Positions 51,135-60,464 of a DNA stretch of 64,000 bases are shown piece by piece. The notes beneath the pieces are model-generated. The model saw only the letters and a list, made by a program, of their open reading frames with translations, did not search any database and was not told the origin of the DNA. The DNA comes from Flexivirga oryzae. Lineage in GTDB: Bacteria; Actinomycetota; Actinomycetes; Actinomycetales; Dermatophilaceae. The number at the start of each line of letters is the position of its first letter. The first letter of the stretch is position 1. Position numbers and translations under genes: made by a program. The DNA lies in contig NZ_JACHVQ010000007.1 of assembly GCF_014190805.1 (NCBI RefSeq), positions 1 through 64,000 on the forward strand, written 5' to 3'.

Positions 51135-52103
51135 ATGGCAGCCGTGCAGACCACCCGACCGGAGACTTCGTCGCCGAAGTCGTCCCCGGTCGGTGGCAAC
51201 GGTGCGGCCTACGGCCTCCTCGCCTATCTCATCTGGGGTGCCTTCCCGCTCTACTTCGACGCACTGAAGCCGGCCGGCGCCTGGGAGGTGCTGGCGCACC
51301 GGATCCTCTGGACGCTCGTCGTGTGCCTGATCGCGCTCGCAGCCACCCGCAACCTGGGCTTCCTGCACCGTCTCGTGTCCGACCGGCGCCAGCTGGGCGC
51401 GACCACCGTCGCGGGCCTGCTGATCGCGGTCAATTGGGGGGTCTACATCGAGGCGGTCGACTCCGGGCACACCGTGGAGGCGGCGCTCGGCTACTTCCTC
51501 AACCCGTTGGTCACGGTGGCGCTCGGCGTGGTCGTGCTGCACGAACGGCTGCGCGTCCTGCAATGGGTCGCCGTCGGCGTCGGTGCGCTCGCCTGCGTCT
51601 ACCTGGCGATCGACTACGGCCGCCCGCCGTGGATCTCGGTGGTGCTCGCGCTGTCGTTCGCCAGCTACGGGTTCATGAAGAAGCGCATCGGCGGCTCGCT
51701 CACCGCGATCGAGAGCCTGTCCGCCGAGAGCGTGGCCCTCACACCGATCGCCCTCGTCATACTCGTCGGCGTCGGTATGACGGGCAACGCCACCTTCACC
51801 TCGCACGGCAGCGGCCACTTCCTGCTGCTGCTGTGCGCCGGCATCGTGACCGCCGTGCCGCTACTGCTCTTCGCCGCCGCAGCAAGCCGGGTGCCGCTGG
51901 TGACGATCGGACTGCTGCAGTTCATCACGCCGATCCTGCAACTGCTGTGTGGCGTCCTGCTGCTCGGCGAGCACATGCCGATCTCCCGGTGGATCGGCTT
52001 CGCGATCGTGTGGGTCGCACTGATCCTGCTGACGTTCGACTCGCTCACCGCGAGCACACGCGCGCGACGGCTGGCCCGGGCCGCCGAGAACTGCGCGATC
52101 TGA
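51135..52103 (+). CDS. rarD: RarD-type EamA transporter
   Basis: A ten-helix DMT-superfamily permease of 322 residues. GLLAYLIWGAFPLYFDALKP, EVLAHRILWTLVVCL and AVNWGVYIEAVDSGHTVEAA, with LGYFLNPLVTVALGV, are diagnostic of RarD (chloramphenicol-sensitive protein family). The substrate is not established for the family. The ATG at 51135 has GAGAGG upstream. It is followed 17 bp later by a terminator-like hairpin shared with the convergent SRPBCC gene. Confidence 0.9.
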   Translation: MAAVQTTRPETSSPKSSPVGGNGAAYGLLAYLIWGAFPLYFDALKPAGAWEVLAHRILWTLVVCLIALAATRNLGFLHRLVSDRRQLGATTVAGLLIAVNWGVYIEAVDSGHTVEAALGYFLNPLVTVALGVVVLHERLRVLQWVAVGVGALACVYLAIDYGRPPWISVVLALSFASYGFMKKRIGGSLTAIESLSAESVALTPIALVILVGVGMTGNATFTSHGSGHFLLLLCAGIVTAVPLLLFAAAASRVPLVTIGLLQFITPILQLLCGVLLLGEHMPISRWIGFAIVWVALILLTFDSLTASTRARRLARAAENCAI

Positions 52104-52120
52104 CGCGGCCCGGGCCGGCC

Positions 52121-52137
52121 AACGGGTTCATCCCGTT
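52121..52137. terminator. Small bidirectional hairpin between rarD and SRPBCC gene
   Basis: AACGGG, loop TTCAT, CCCGTT: a perfect 6-bp stem followed on the plus strand by an extra T. It overlaps the stop codon of the SRPBCC gene (52128-52130). It is weak but placed where convergent transcripts meet. Confidence 0.4.
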
Positions 52138-52652
52138 TCGGAGCCCCGGTATGCCGGGATGAGCTCCTGCCAGTGCGCGTGCCAGGCGGGCGACGGGCGA
52201 TCCTGCGACCAGCCGTCCGGATGTGCCGTGTCGCCGGAGGCCAGCGATCGGCCGAGGTCCTCCAGGTGCACCTGCCAGCCCGCACCATGGAAGGGCAACT
52301 CCTCCACCGGGATACCGCGGTCCTCAACGACCAGGCGGGTTCTCGGTCCTTCGTCGGTGAGCCAGGCTTCGAGTTGGCCCTCCTCCGCCGTGCCCGGGTC
52401 GGAGGTCAACAGCAGGTGGTGCGGTGCATCGCAGGCATCGATCCGCACCGGTGCGCTCCACGTGCTGGTGAAGGTCGCGTGGATGGTCTCGCCCACCCGC
52501 AACTCACCCGACACCTGGGCGATCCACCGGGCGAGTCGCTCCGGCGAGGTACAGGCATCCCACAGGTCGTCGATGCCGGTGTCGTAGACGTCCTCGACGC
52601 GCACTGCGCCGCGGGTTTCGTCGATCGGCCTCGTCGTTGCAGTCGTTCTCAT
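52128..52652 (-). CDS. SRPBCC-domain protein (AHSA1/START-like)
   Basis: A ligand-binding domain of 174 residues: VRVEDVYDTGIDDLWDACTS then PERLARWI at the N-terminus, LVVEDRGIP and a C-terminal helix GAGWQVHLEDLGRSLA form the usual AHSA1 pattern. Its ATG overlaps the arsR-type gene stop (ATGA). ArsR-SRPBCC pairs are common in actinobacteria, and the regulator may respond to the same ligand or stress. The function of this member is unknown. Confidence 0.85.
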   Translation of the reverse strand: MRTTATTRPIDETRGAVRVEDVYDTGIDDLWDACTSPERLARWIAQVSGELRVGETIHATFTSTWSAPVRIDACDAPHHLLLTSDPGTAEEGQLEAWLTDEGPRTRLVVEDRGIPVEELPFHGAGWQVHLEDLGRSLASGDTAHPDGWSQDRPSPAWHAHWQELIPAYRGSETG

Positions 52653-52966
52653 CTCCGTGCCTTCTTCCCTCGGGCGATCTCGGTATGAAGAGCATCCAGT
52701 CGGTTCCGCCAGAGGGCGCGGTAGTCCTCCAGCCAATCATCAACCGGCACAAGCGCTTCCGGGCGCAGGCTGTAGATCCGCCGTTGCGCGTCCTGGCGTA
52801 CGTCGACCAGCCCGGCCTCCCGAAGCACCCGCAGGTGCCGGGACACTCCGGGCCGGGCGATCGGCAACGCGTCGGCCAGTTCGCCGGCGGTCGCTTCGTG
52901 ATCGCGCAGGATCTCCAACACGGTGCGCCGACTCGGATCGGCCAGCGCCTGCAGTACTGCGTCCAT
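52649..52966 (-). CDS. ArsR-family transcriptional regulator
   Basis: A winged-helix repressor of 105 residues: LQALADPSRRTVLEILRDHE, then ATAGELADALPIARPGVSRH as the recognition helix and RRIYSLRPEALVPVDDWLED at the end. No metal-binding Cys box (CVC) is present, so it is of the non-metal, SdpR/YczG-like type often paired with SRPBCC proteins. It autoregulates its own two-gene operon in most relatives. The 5' region (52967-53034) has no evident palindrome. Confidence 0.9.
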   Translation of the reverse strand: MDAVLQALADPSRRTVLEILRDHEATAGELADALPIARPGVSRHLRVLREAGLVDVRQDAQRRIYSLRPEALVPVDDWLEDYRALWRNRLDALHTEIARGKKARR

Positions 52967-53034
52967 TCGTTGAATGTACCCGGTCAGTTACCTACCCGCA
53001 AGGGTACATAGCCCAAAACTCGCACCCACCCACC

Positions 53035-53130
53035 GCCGAAAGGCCCACAAAACGTCGACAGGCCCAGCACTCCAGGCAGCGATACCCCCGAATATCTGAG
53101 CCTCTGGGTCGTTACTGAGCCTGTGGGTGA
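53035..53130. repeat. Inverted-repeat element with AGGCCCA/TGGGCCT-type boxes
   Basis: The left arm has GAAAGGCCCACAAAACG (53038) and GACAGGCCCAGCA (53057), 19-20 nt apart. The right arm has CTGAGCCTCTGGGTCGTTA (53096-53114) and CTGAGCCTGTGGGTGA (53115-53130), period 19. The arms pair as an imperfect long hairpin. It lies 3' of the FAD oxidase gene (stop at 53141) and should terminate it. The rest of 52967-53140 shows nothing else. Same architecture as the elements at 7162 and 36589. Confidence 0.65.
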
Positions 53131-53140
53131 AGAGGGGGTG

Positions 53141-54439
53141 TCAGCCGAGGACGCGGTCGAGGTAGGGGTTGGTGAAGACGCGCTGGGGATCGAGGCGGTC
53201 GCGCAGTGCCGCGAAGTCGTCGAACCTCGGGTAACGCGAACGCAATTCGGAAGCGCCGAGGTCGTGCATCTTGCCCCAGTGCGGGCGGGCGTCGAGTCCG
53301 GCCAGCATCGACCAGAAGGCCTCGAAGTAGCGCCGGTGGTCGCGCCCGGCGTACTGGTGTATGGCGATGTAGCCCGACTCCCGCCGGTGCGCCGTCGACA
53401 GCCACAGCTCGTCGGCGGCGGCGAAACGCACCTCGACCGGGAACGTCACGACCTCGACCCTGCGGGCCAACCAGGACCGCAGTTCACGCAACACGTCCGG
53501 CACGGCCGCGCGCGGGATCGCCATCTCGGTCTCGCGGAAGACGACATCCCGCTCCGAGGCGAAGACCCGGTAGGACCAGTCGGTGAACTCGCGGCGGGAC
53601 AACGCCCGGGCCGACACCTGGTTGATCGCCGGGATGATCCGCGGCGCCCTGGTCGTGGCCTTGTTGAGCGCGCCGAACAGCTTGTTGGACAGCAGGTCGT
53701 CGTCCAGCCGGCTGCGCCAGGCCGGCAACGGTGCGCGGGCCGCCGGGTCGGTCAGCCGCGTGTTGGACTTCGTCAGCACCCGGTCGGTGTGCGGGAACCA
53801 GTAGAACTCGAAATGGTCTGTGCCATCGACCCGTTCGTCGATGCCGTCGAGTGTCTCGTCCAGGGTCGCCGGCGCTTCGACGGCGTGCAGCAGGAACTTC
53901 GGCACGCACTGGATCTGCAGCGCGGTGACGATGCCGAGCGCGCCGAGGCTGAGGGTCACCGCGGGCAATAGCTCGGCGTTCTCCGTCTCGGTCACGCGCA
54001 GCAACGACCCGTCGGCCTGCACGAGTTCGACCCCGGTCAGCTGGCCGGCCAGCCCGGTGAAGCCGGCACCGGTCCCGTGCGTGCCGGTCGACACCGCGCC
54101 GGCGATCGTCTGCCGGTCGATGTCGCCGAGGTTGGTCATCGCCAGTCCCCGTCGTCGCAACTCCGGCCCGAGGACGTGCAGCGGCGTGCCGGCGTGCACC
54201 CACACCCGGTCGGTCGCCTCGTCGACCGAGCGCATGCCGGACAACCGGTCCATCCGCACCAGGACGTCGGTGGGCTCGGCGATCCCGGTGAACGAGTGGC
54301 CCGCCCCGACCGCCTTCACCCGCCGGCCGGCCAGCATCGACTCCTCGCACAGCAGCTGCAGGTGCGCGACGTCGCGCACCAGCACCGTCTCCCGGGGGTG
54401 GCTGGTGACCGTACCGGACCAGTTGCTCCAGTCAGCCAA
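53141..54439 (-). CDS. FAD-linked sugar-lactone oxidase (D-arabinono-1,4-lactone oxidase family)
   Basis: The 432-residue protein has an N-terminal PCMH FAD-binding domain (about 10-180). GAGHSFTGIA (45-54) carries His48, the usual covalent flavin site, and TIAGAVSTGTHGTGAGF is the second FAD motif. The C-terminal ALO domain spans about 190-430 (HFEFYWFPHTDRVLTKSNT ... HWGKMHDL). It oxidises an aldonolactone or alditol. The TTG at 54439 is preferred because GAGAAGGA lies eight bases upstream and the frame aligns; it overlaps the end of the PLP enzyme gene by eight bases. Third gene of a TetR-PLP enzyme-oxidase operon. Confidence 0.82.
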   Translation of the reverse strand: MADWSNWSGTVTSHPRETVLVRDVAHLQLLCEESMLAGRRVKAVGAGHSFTGIAEPTDVLVRMDRLSGMRSVDEATDRVWVHAGTPLHVLGPELRRRGLAMTNLGDIDRQTIAGAVSTGTHGTGAGFTGLAGQLTGVELVQADGSLLRVTETENAELLPAVTLSLGALGIVTALQIQCVPKFLLHAVEAPATLDETLDGIDERVDGTDHFEFYWFPHTDRVLTKSNTRLTDPAARAPLPAWRSRLDDDLLSNKLFGALNKATTRAPRIIPAINQVSARALSRREFTDWSYRVFASERDVVFRETEMAIPRAAVPDVLRELRSWLARRVEVVTFPVEVRFAAADELWLSTAHRRESGYIAIHQYAGRDHRRYFEAFWSMLAGLDARPHWGKMHDLGASELRSRYPRFDDFAALRDRLDPQRVFTNPYLDRVLG

Positions 54440-55607
54440 AGTTCTGTCCTTCTCCACGATAGGTCGGCAGCCGGTCGACGATCTCACCGTCACGCACCAG
54501 CACGATCTCCTGGAACCGCTCGCACATCTCGCCCGCCTTCGCGTGCCGGAACCACACCACGTCACCGAGCTGCAGGTCGCGAGCCGCCTTGCCCCGCAAC
54601 GGAGTCTGGACCTCGCCGGCTCCTTCGGCGCGGATCAGACGCAGGCCCTCCGGGTGCACCGGTCGGGGCGACCTGGACGGTCCCGCGACACCGGAGGCGG
54701 CATACCCGCCACTGAAGGTCACCACGATGTCGCGTTGTGGCTTCCGCACCACGGGCGAGGCGAAGTACGCGGCGGGCCGCAACTCGGTGTCGTCGTACGC
54801 GTCGAACAACGCGGGCGTGAAAAGCCCTGATCCTGCGGCCAGCTCGGTCACCGACGTGTCCCAGTCGGCATGCAGGCTGCCGGTCCCGCCGGCGTTCACC
54901 AGCTCCAGCTCGGCATGCTCCTCCACGGCGGCTCGCACCGCTTGTCGACGGACCCGCAGCTCCTCGGCCGACTTCCGCTTCACCAGACGGATCGCCGGGC
55001 CGGTGTCCTGCATCCCCGCGATCTGCGCGTCGTAGAACATCAACCCGACCAGCCGGATCGTGTCGAAACCTGCTGCCAGTCGGGCGAACTCGGCGGCCTG
55101 AGTGGGAGTGTGCACACTCGACCGGTGCACGCCGAGATGCGCCGGGCCGATGTCGAGCGAGCTGTCGACGTCCAGGCACACCCGCACCGGCCGGCCACCG
55201 GACGCGGCGTCGAGAAGCCTCAGGTGCTCCGGCAGATCGGCCATGAAGGTGACGCGTTCACGCAGGTCGTCCGACGCTGCGACCTCGGCGACGGTCGCGC
55301 TGTCCACCGTCGGATAGGCCACCAGCACGTCGGTCACACCGTGTCCGGCCAGCCAACGCCCTTCTGCGGCCGAGTAGGCCAGCACGCCCCGATAGCCGGA
55401 CTCCGCGAGCACCCGCTCGATCAGACCACGGACCCGAATCGACTTCGACGCGAGGCGAATCGGCAGGCCGGCAGCCCGGGTACGCATCTCGGCGATGTTG
55501 TGCTCACACGCCTCGAGATCGAGGACCGCGACCGGTGCGCCGATGCCGCGCACGGCCCGCCACAACGGTGCCTCCGGCCGGCCCCGTCCCGGCCGCAACA
55601 ACTTCAC
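54432..55607 (-). CDS. PLP-dependent alanine racemase-fold amino acid deaminase/aldolase
   Basis: The 391-residue protein has a TIM-barrel PLP domain with LASKSIRVRGL, K55 being the likely Schiff base lysine. A C-terminal D-serine dehydratase-like domain has WFRHAKAGEMCERF, whose His and Cys match the zinc ligands of eukaryotic-type D-serine dehydratase and D-threonine aldolase. The substrate is likely a D-amino acid, but the exact one is unknown. The start overlaps the tetR stop (ATGA). Confidence 0.82.
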   Translation of the reverse strand: MKLLRPGRGRPEAPLWRAVRGIGAPVAVLDLEACEHNIAEMRTRAAGLPIRLASKSIRVRGLIERVLAESGYRGVLAYSAAEGRWLAGHGVTDVLVAYPTVDSATVAEVAASDDLRERVTFMADLPEHLRLLDAASGGRPVRVCLDVDSSLDIGPAHLGVHRSSVHTPTQAAEFARLAAGFDTIRLVGLMFYDAQIAGMQDTGPAIRLVKRKSAEELRVRRQAVRAAVEEHAELELVNAGGTGSLHADWDTSVTELAAGSGLFTPALFDAYDDTELRPAAYFASPVVRKPQRDIVVTFSGGYAASGVAGPSRSPRPVHPEGLRLIRAEGAGEVQTPLRGKAARDLQLGDVVWFRHAKAGEMCERFQEIVLVRDGEIVDRLPTYRGEGQNFG

Positions 55608-56206
55608 GCCGGGTCCACCTGCGCATCCAGTACGCCGGCCAGCAGCCGGGCGAAGATCTCCATGATGGCCTGGGCCCGGGCATCGTCACTGGTGACGATC
55701 CACGCGATGCTCACGCCGTCGGTGACGGCGATGATCAGCCGAGCCAACAGCTCCGGGTCGACCGGAAGCGTCCGGCCGAGGTCCTCGGCATACCGCCGGA
55801 CCGCATCCAGCACGGCTCCGTAGACGCGGTCCATCAGGTTGCGCGCGATCTCCCGGCTCTCCGGGCCGCCACGGGACAGATGCGCGAGCAGTTCGTAGAT
55901 GAGCAGCTGACGGCGTCGATCACTGCCGATCTGCTCCCAGTAGGCGCGGAACGCCGCGGTCAGCGCCTCCTCCGTCGGCAGCCGTTCCAGCGAACTGACG
56001 TCGATCAGCGGCTGTTCGATGCTGTCCGCGACGGCACTGATCAGCGCCGCCTTGGAGCCGAAGCAGTAGTGGACGGTGCCCAGCGGAACACCGGCTTCCT
56101 TGGCGATGCGGCGCACGGTCGCGGCGTCCAGCCCTTCGGCGACGGCGACGCGCACCGTCGCCTCGACCAGCTCGACCCGACGATCCTCCGCAGACAGACG
56201 TGCCAT
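55604..56206 (-). CDS. TetR-family transcriptional regulator
   Basis: The 200-residue regulator has an N-terminal helix-turn-helix: VAEGLDAATVRRIAKEAGVP then LGTVHYCFGSKAAL. LGTVHYCFGSK resembles BetI/PfmR-like TetR proteins. It heads the operon with the PLP enzyme and FAD oxidase, which it likely represses. The 53 bp to the polyprenyl synthase gene upstream show no clear palindrome. Confidence 0.87.
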   Translation of the reverse strand: MARLSAEDRRVELVEATVRVAVAEGLDAATVRRIAKEAGVPLGTVHYCFGSKAALISAVADSIEQPLIDVSSLERLPTEEALTAAFRAYWEQIGSDRRRQLLIYELLAHLSRGGPESREIARNLMDRVYGAVLDAVRRYAEDLGRTLPVDPELLARLIIAVTDGVSIAWIVTSDDARAQAIMEIFARLLAGVLDAQVDPA

Positions 56207-56259
56207 GTGCTGAGTCTATCGACCAACTTGGACGAGCGTTCATGTTTCCGCCGAACGTC

Positions 56260-57249
56260 TCAGACCGAGCGGGAGGCCACCTGCCCCGGCAGATCCCGCA
56301 TCACCTGCAGGGCGTCTCCGTCGCCGAGCGGCTCGAGCAGCGCCACCGCCTGATCGGCCACAGCCTCAGTATGACGCCGCGCTTGCTCGAGTGCCGGATG
56401 CGAGCGGAGAATTTCCAGCGCCTCCGCGTGCTCGGCGTCGTCCGTCAACGGGTGCGACAAGAGCGACTTCAGCCGATCGTCGGCAGGATCCTTCGAGGCC
56501 CGTGCGTAGAGCACCGGCAACGTCGTGACGCCCTCGCGCAGGTCGGTGCCCGGGGTCTTCCCCGATGCACCGTCGGAGGCGATGTCGAGCACGTCGTCGG
56601 ACAGCTGGAACACCATCCCGACCAGTTCGCCGTACTGCCGCATGATGGCCACGGTCTCCGGCGGGCAGCCGCCGAACATCGCGCCGTACCGTGCCGCGGT
56701 GGCGATCAGCGAGCCGGTCTTGTCGGCGAGCACCCCGAGGTAGTGCTCCATCGGGTCCGCGTCGGCCGGCGCCTGCCGGTCGTCGCGGATCTGCCCGGCG
56801 CACAACCGCACGAAGGTCTGCGCCTGGATGCGCGCAGCCTCACTGCCCAAGCCGGCCACGATCTCCGACGCACGACCGAAGAGCAGGTCGCCGACGATGA
56901 TCGCGGTGATGTTGTCGTAAGCGGCGTTGACGCTGGACTTGCCGTGCCGTCGCTCGGCGGCATCCATCACGTCGTCGTGGTAGAGCGAGGCGATGTGCGT
57001 GAGTTCGACGCCGACGGCGGCATCGATGACCGCGTCGTTGACGCCGGTCCCGAGCTCCGAGGCCAGCAGGGTGAGCAGCGGCCGGAAGCGTTTGCCGCCG
57101 GACAGCAGGTGCTGGGAGGCACCCGCGATGAACTCGTCCTCGTGCTGCACGACCTCGGTCAGGCGCACATCGACCGCGGCGAGGCCGTCGGTCAGCCGGT
57201 CGGTCAACGCCCGGCTGGCCGACGGCATCAGCGTCGCGGCCTTACTCAT
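56260..57249 (-). CDS. Polyprenyl diphosphate synthase (menaquinone side chain)
   Basis: A trans-prenyltransferase of 329 residues: GGKRFRP (51-57), first Asp-rich motif HDDVMD (91-96), GDLLFGRA, KTGSLIATA and second Asp-rich motif DDVLD (218-222). The positions before the first motif (SLYHDD) carry a Tyr, and the length fits medium-chain (C35-C45) synthases rather than FPP synthase. It starts 12 bp after nuoN and is surely cotranscribed with the nuo operon, so it probably makes the menaquinone tail for the same respiratory chain. Confidence 0.88.
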   Translation of the reverse strand: MSKAATLMPSASRALTDRLTDGLAAVDVRLTEVVQHEDEFIAGASQHLLSGGKRFRPLLTLLASELGTGVNDAVIDAAVGVELTHIASLYHDDVMDAAERRHGKSSVNAAYDNITAIIVGDLLFGRASEIVAGLGSEAARIQAQTFVRLCAGQIRDDRQAPADADPMEHYLGVLADKTGSLIATAARYGAMFGGCPPETVAIMRQYGELVGMVFQLSDDVLDIASDGASGKTPGTDLREGVTTLPVLYARASKDPADDRLKSLLSHPLTDDAEHAEALEILRSHPALEQARRHTEAVADQAVALLEPLGDGDALQVMRDLPGQVASRSV

Positions 57250-57261
57250 GAGGAGACTCGT

Positions 57262-58800
57262 TCATCGGATGAACAGCGCGGAGTGCTGCGCGAGGTTCAG
57301 CAGCGGCGCCGGCGCCACACCCAGCACGAGCGTCGCGAGCGCACCGACGGTCACCGCGACACCGGTCAGCGGTGACGGGATCAGCACGTGGGTGTCACCG
57401 TTGGGGTCGGAGAAGTACATCAGCACGATGATCCGGATGTAGACGAACGCGGTCACCGCGCTCATCACCATCGCCACGACCACCAGCCAGGTCGCGCCGT
57501 GCCCGACCGCGCCGGAGAACAGCGCGAACTTCGCGGTGAAACCGGAGGTCAGCGGGATGCCGGCGAAACCGAGCAGCAGGAACGAGAACGTCGCCGCCAC
57601 GACCGGGCTGGTCTTGCCCAGGCCCGCCCACTGCGACAGATGGGTCGCCTCGGAGCCGGCCGACCGCACCAGCGGCACCATCCCGAACGCGGCGAGCGTG
57701 GTGAAGCTGTAGGCGACCAGGTAGAACATGGTCCCGGACAGGCCGGTCTTGTTGAGGGCCACGACGCCCACCAGCAGGAAGCCGGCGTGCGAGATGGAGC
57801 TGTAGGCCAGCAGCCGCTTCATGTCGGTCTGGGTCACGGCGAACACCGCACCCACGACCATCGTCAGGACGGCGACGATCGCCAGCAACGGCTGCCAGTT
57901 CCAGGACAGACCGTCGAGGGCCACGTAGAACATCCGCAGCAGCGCACCGAAGCCGGCCACCTTCACGGTGGTCGCCATGAAGCCGGAGACCGGGCTCGGA
58001 GCACCCTGGTAGACGTCCGGCGCCCAGCCGTGGAACGGCGCGGCCGAGACCTTGAAGAGCAGGCCGACACCGATCAGGAACGCACCCGGGATGAGGATGT
58101 CGTCGCGGCCGGTGACGGTGCCGATCGCGGTGGCCAGGTCGGCGAACTTGATCGTCCCGGTGGCGCCGTAGACCAGCGCCGAACCGAACAGGAAGAACGC
58201 CGAGGAGAACGCACCGAGCAGGAAGTACTTCAGCGACGCCTCCTGCGACAGCAGCCGCCGGCGGCGCGCCATCCCGGTGAGGATGTAGAGCGGCAGCGAC
58301 AGCACCTCGAGCGCGATGAACATCACCAGCAGGTCACCGGAGGCGACGAAGAGCATCATGCCGCCGACCGAGAAGAGCACCAGCGGGAAGATCTCGGTGG
58401 TGGTCGCGCCGAGCTTGACCGAGTTGGCCTCCAGCGGCGAACCGGGCACCGACGCACCCGACTGGGTGAACGCGTCGGCGGTCGGCAGGTCGAACCGCTC
58501 GGCCATCAGCATGACCGCGAAGAACGAGATCACCAGCACGGTGCCCTGCAGCATCAGCGCCGGCCCGTCGATCACGACCGCGTCGCCGGCGGTGACGCCC
58601 TGGTTGTTGCGCGAGATGAGCACCAGGGTCAGGAAGCTGGCGACGATGCCGACCAGGGAGACGCCGAGCTGCACCCAGTAGCGCTGCGCGCGCGGCAGGA
58701 ACGACTCGACGAGGACACCCACCAGCGCCGCGCCGAAGATGACCAACATCGGCACGACGGCGGCATACGAGATGTGTGCCTGGGTGAAGGTGGAGGTCAC
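57262..58800 (-). CDS. nuoN: NADH-quinone oxidoreductase subunit N
   Basis: An antiporter-like proton-pumping subunit of 512 residues: FKVSAAPFHGWAPDVYQGAP contains the pump-site lysine and RLLAYSSISHAGFLLVG follows. Its ATG overlaps the nuoM stop (ATGA). Last nuo gene of the canonical-looking operon, followed by polyprenyl synthase. An extra Ser/Gly-rich loop around 115-130 (SGASVPGSPLEAN) is not present in the other NuoN of the window. Confidence 0.93.
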   Translation of the reverse strand: MTSTFTQAHISYAAVVPMLVIFGAALVGVLVESFLPRAQRYWVQLGVSLVGIVASFLTLVLISRNNQGVTAGDAVVIDGPALMLQGTVLVISFFAVMLMAERFDLPTADAFTQSGASVPGSPLEANSVKLGATTTEIFPLVLFSVGGMMLFVASGDLLVMFIALEVLSLPLYILTGMARRRRLLSQEASLKYFLLGAFSSAFFLFGSALVYGATGTIKFADLATAIGTVTGRDDILIPGAFLIGVGLLFKVSAAPFHGWAPDVYQGAPSPVSGFMATTVKVAGFGALLRMFYVALDGLSWNWQPLLAIVAVLTMVVGAVFAVTQTDMKRLLAYSSISHAGFLLVGVVALNKTGLSGTMFYLVAYSFTTLAAFGMVPLVRSAGSEATHLSQWAGLGKTSPVVAATFSFLLLGFAGIPLTSGFTAKFALFSGAVGHGATWLVVVAMVMSAVTAFVYIRIIVLMYFSDPNGDTHVLIPSPLTGVAVTVGALATLVLGVAPAPLLNLAQHSALFIR

Positions 58801-60464
58801 TTGCTGCTCCCCTCGATGGAGACGCCGGCATGCGGTGCCGGGTCATGGACGTGGACGTGCTGCAGGGTGGAGTCGACCGCGGGCCGCAGCAGGTCCAGGG
58901 CGGGCTTCGGGAAGAAGCCGAGCAGCAGCATGAACGCGATCAGCAGGCCGGCGACCAGGCGCTCACGCGCACCCAGGTCCTGTATGTCGGACCCGCGCAC
59001 GCGGGCCTGCGCCGGCACGTCCTCCTTGGCGATCTCCGGCTCGTCGAAGAGCGTCGTGGTGATGCCGGTCTTCGGACGCAGACCGTCCTCGCCCAGCGCC
59101 AGCGTCCCGTCGGCGGCAGCCACCAGCTGCTGCTTCGGACCGGTGAAGACGTTCTTGTACATCAGCAGGATGTAGAGCGCCGCGAGCACCACCACGGTGA
59201 CCGAGATGCCGGCCGCGACCGGGTAGCGCTGGAAGGAGCCGACCAGCACCAGGAACTCCGAGACGAACGAGTTGAGCCCGGGCAGCGACAGCGCGGACAG
59301 ACCCGCGGTCAGGAAGACGCCGGCGAGGACCGGGGTGGTCCGCTGCCAGCCGCCGTAGTCGGTGATGTTCTTGCTCTTGCCCCGCACGATGAGGAATCCG
59401 ACGAACAGGAACAACGCCGCCGTCGTGAAACCGTGGTTGATCATGTAGAGCTGCGAGCCGATGACCGAGGTCTGGGTCACCGCGAAGATGCCCAGCACGA
59501 TCAGCCCGAAGTGGCTCACCGAGGTGTAGGCGATCAGCCGCATCATGTCGTTCTGGCCGATGGCCGCGATCGCGCCGTAGATCACCGAGATCACCGCCAG
59601 GATGATCACCACCGGGGTCGCCCACTTGCTGGCGTCCGGGAAGAGCTGCAGGCAGAACCGGATCATCCCGAAGGTGCCGACCTTGTCCAGCACGGCGACC
59701 AGCAGCACGGCCACGGCCGGCTTGGCCTCGGTCGCGGCGTCGGGCAGCCAGGTGTGCACCGGCCACATCGGCGCCTTGATCGCGAAGGCGATGAAGAAGC
59801 CGACGAACAGCAGCCGCTCGGTCGAGGCCGACATGTGCAGCCCGGTGAGGGTGCTCACCAGGAAGCCGTGGTCGCCGCCGGGGCCCTGCTGGTAGAGCGC
59901 GATGACCGCGACCAGCATGATCAGCCCGCCGAGCAGCGAGAACAGCAGGAACTTCACCGAGGCGTACTGGCGCCGGGGGCCGCCGTACAACCCGATCAGG
60001 AAGTAGATCGGGATCAGCATCGCCTCGAAGAAGACGTAGAAGAGGAAGACGTCGGTGGCGGCGAAGACGCCGATCATGAAGGTCTCCACGACCAGGATCA
60101 GCGCGAAGTAGCTCTGCTCGCGCCGCCCACCCTCGGGCACGTCGTTCCAGGCGGCGATCAGTGCGATCGGCACCAGCACGACGCTCATCAGGATGAGCGT
60201 CAGCGCCATACCGTCGACACCCAGCGCGTAGGACACCCCGAACTCGGGGATCCACGAGTGGGTCTCGGTCAGCTGGAACTGCCCGTGCCCGCCGCCGGTC
60301 TTGAACTGCGTCGCGGCGATCACGCCGACCACCAGGGTCAGCAGCGAGAACACCAGGGCCACCACGCGGGAGTTGCGCGCCGAGCCCTTGGGCAACGCCC
60401 ACACGACGGCAGCACCCACGAGGGGTATGACGCCGAGCGTCGTCAGCCAGGGAAAGTCCGACAT
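58797..60464 (-). CDS. nuoM: NADH-quinone oxidoreductase subunit M
   Basis: An antiporter-like subunit of 555 residues: FYVFFEAMLIPIYFLIGLYG with the channel Glu, AFAIKAPMWPVHTWLPDA, and LIAYTSVSHFGLIVLGIF. It is longer than the copy at 18845 because of a cytoplasmic stretch between helices 13 and 14 (about 455-500: GTLALGEDGL...DVPAQARVRGSDIQ). The ATG at 60464 shares a base with the nuoL stop. It also has a His-rich C-terminus (HVHVHDPAPH). Confidence 0.93.
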   Translation of the reverse strand: MSDFPWLTTLGVIPLVGAAVVWALPKGSARNSRVVALVFSLLTLVVGVIAATQFKTGGGHGQFQLTETHSWIPEFGVSYALGVDGMALTLILMSVVLVPIALIAAWNDVPEGGRREQSYFALILVVETFMIGVFAATDVFLFYVFFEAMLIPIYFLIGLYGGPRRQYASVKFLLFSLLGGLIMLVAVIALYQQGPGGDHGFLVSTLTGLHMSASTERLLFVGFFIAFAIKAPMWPVHTWLPDAATEAKPAVAVLLVAVLDKVGTFGMIRFCLQLFPDASKWATPVVIILAVISVIYGAIAAIGQNDMMRLIAYTSVSHFGLIVLGIFAVTQTSVIGSQLYMINHGFTTAALFLFVGFLIVRGKSKNITDYGGWQRTTPVLAGVFLTAGLSALSLPGLNSFVSEFLVLVGSFQRYPVAAGISVTVVVLAALYILLMYKNVFTGPKQQLVAAADGTLALGEDGLRPKTGITTTLFDEPEIAKEDVPAQARVRGSDIQDLGARERLVAGLLIAFMLLLGFFPKPALDLLRPAVDSTLQHVHVHDPAPHAGVSIEGSSK

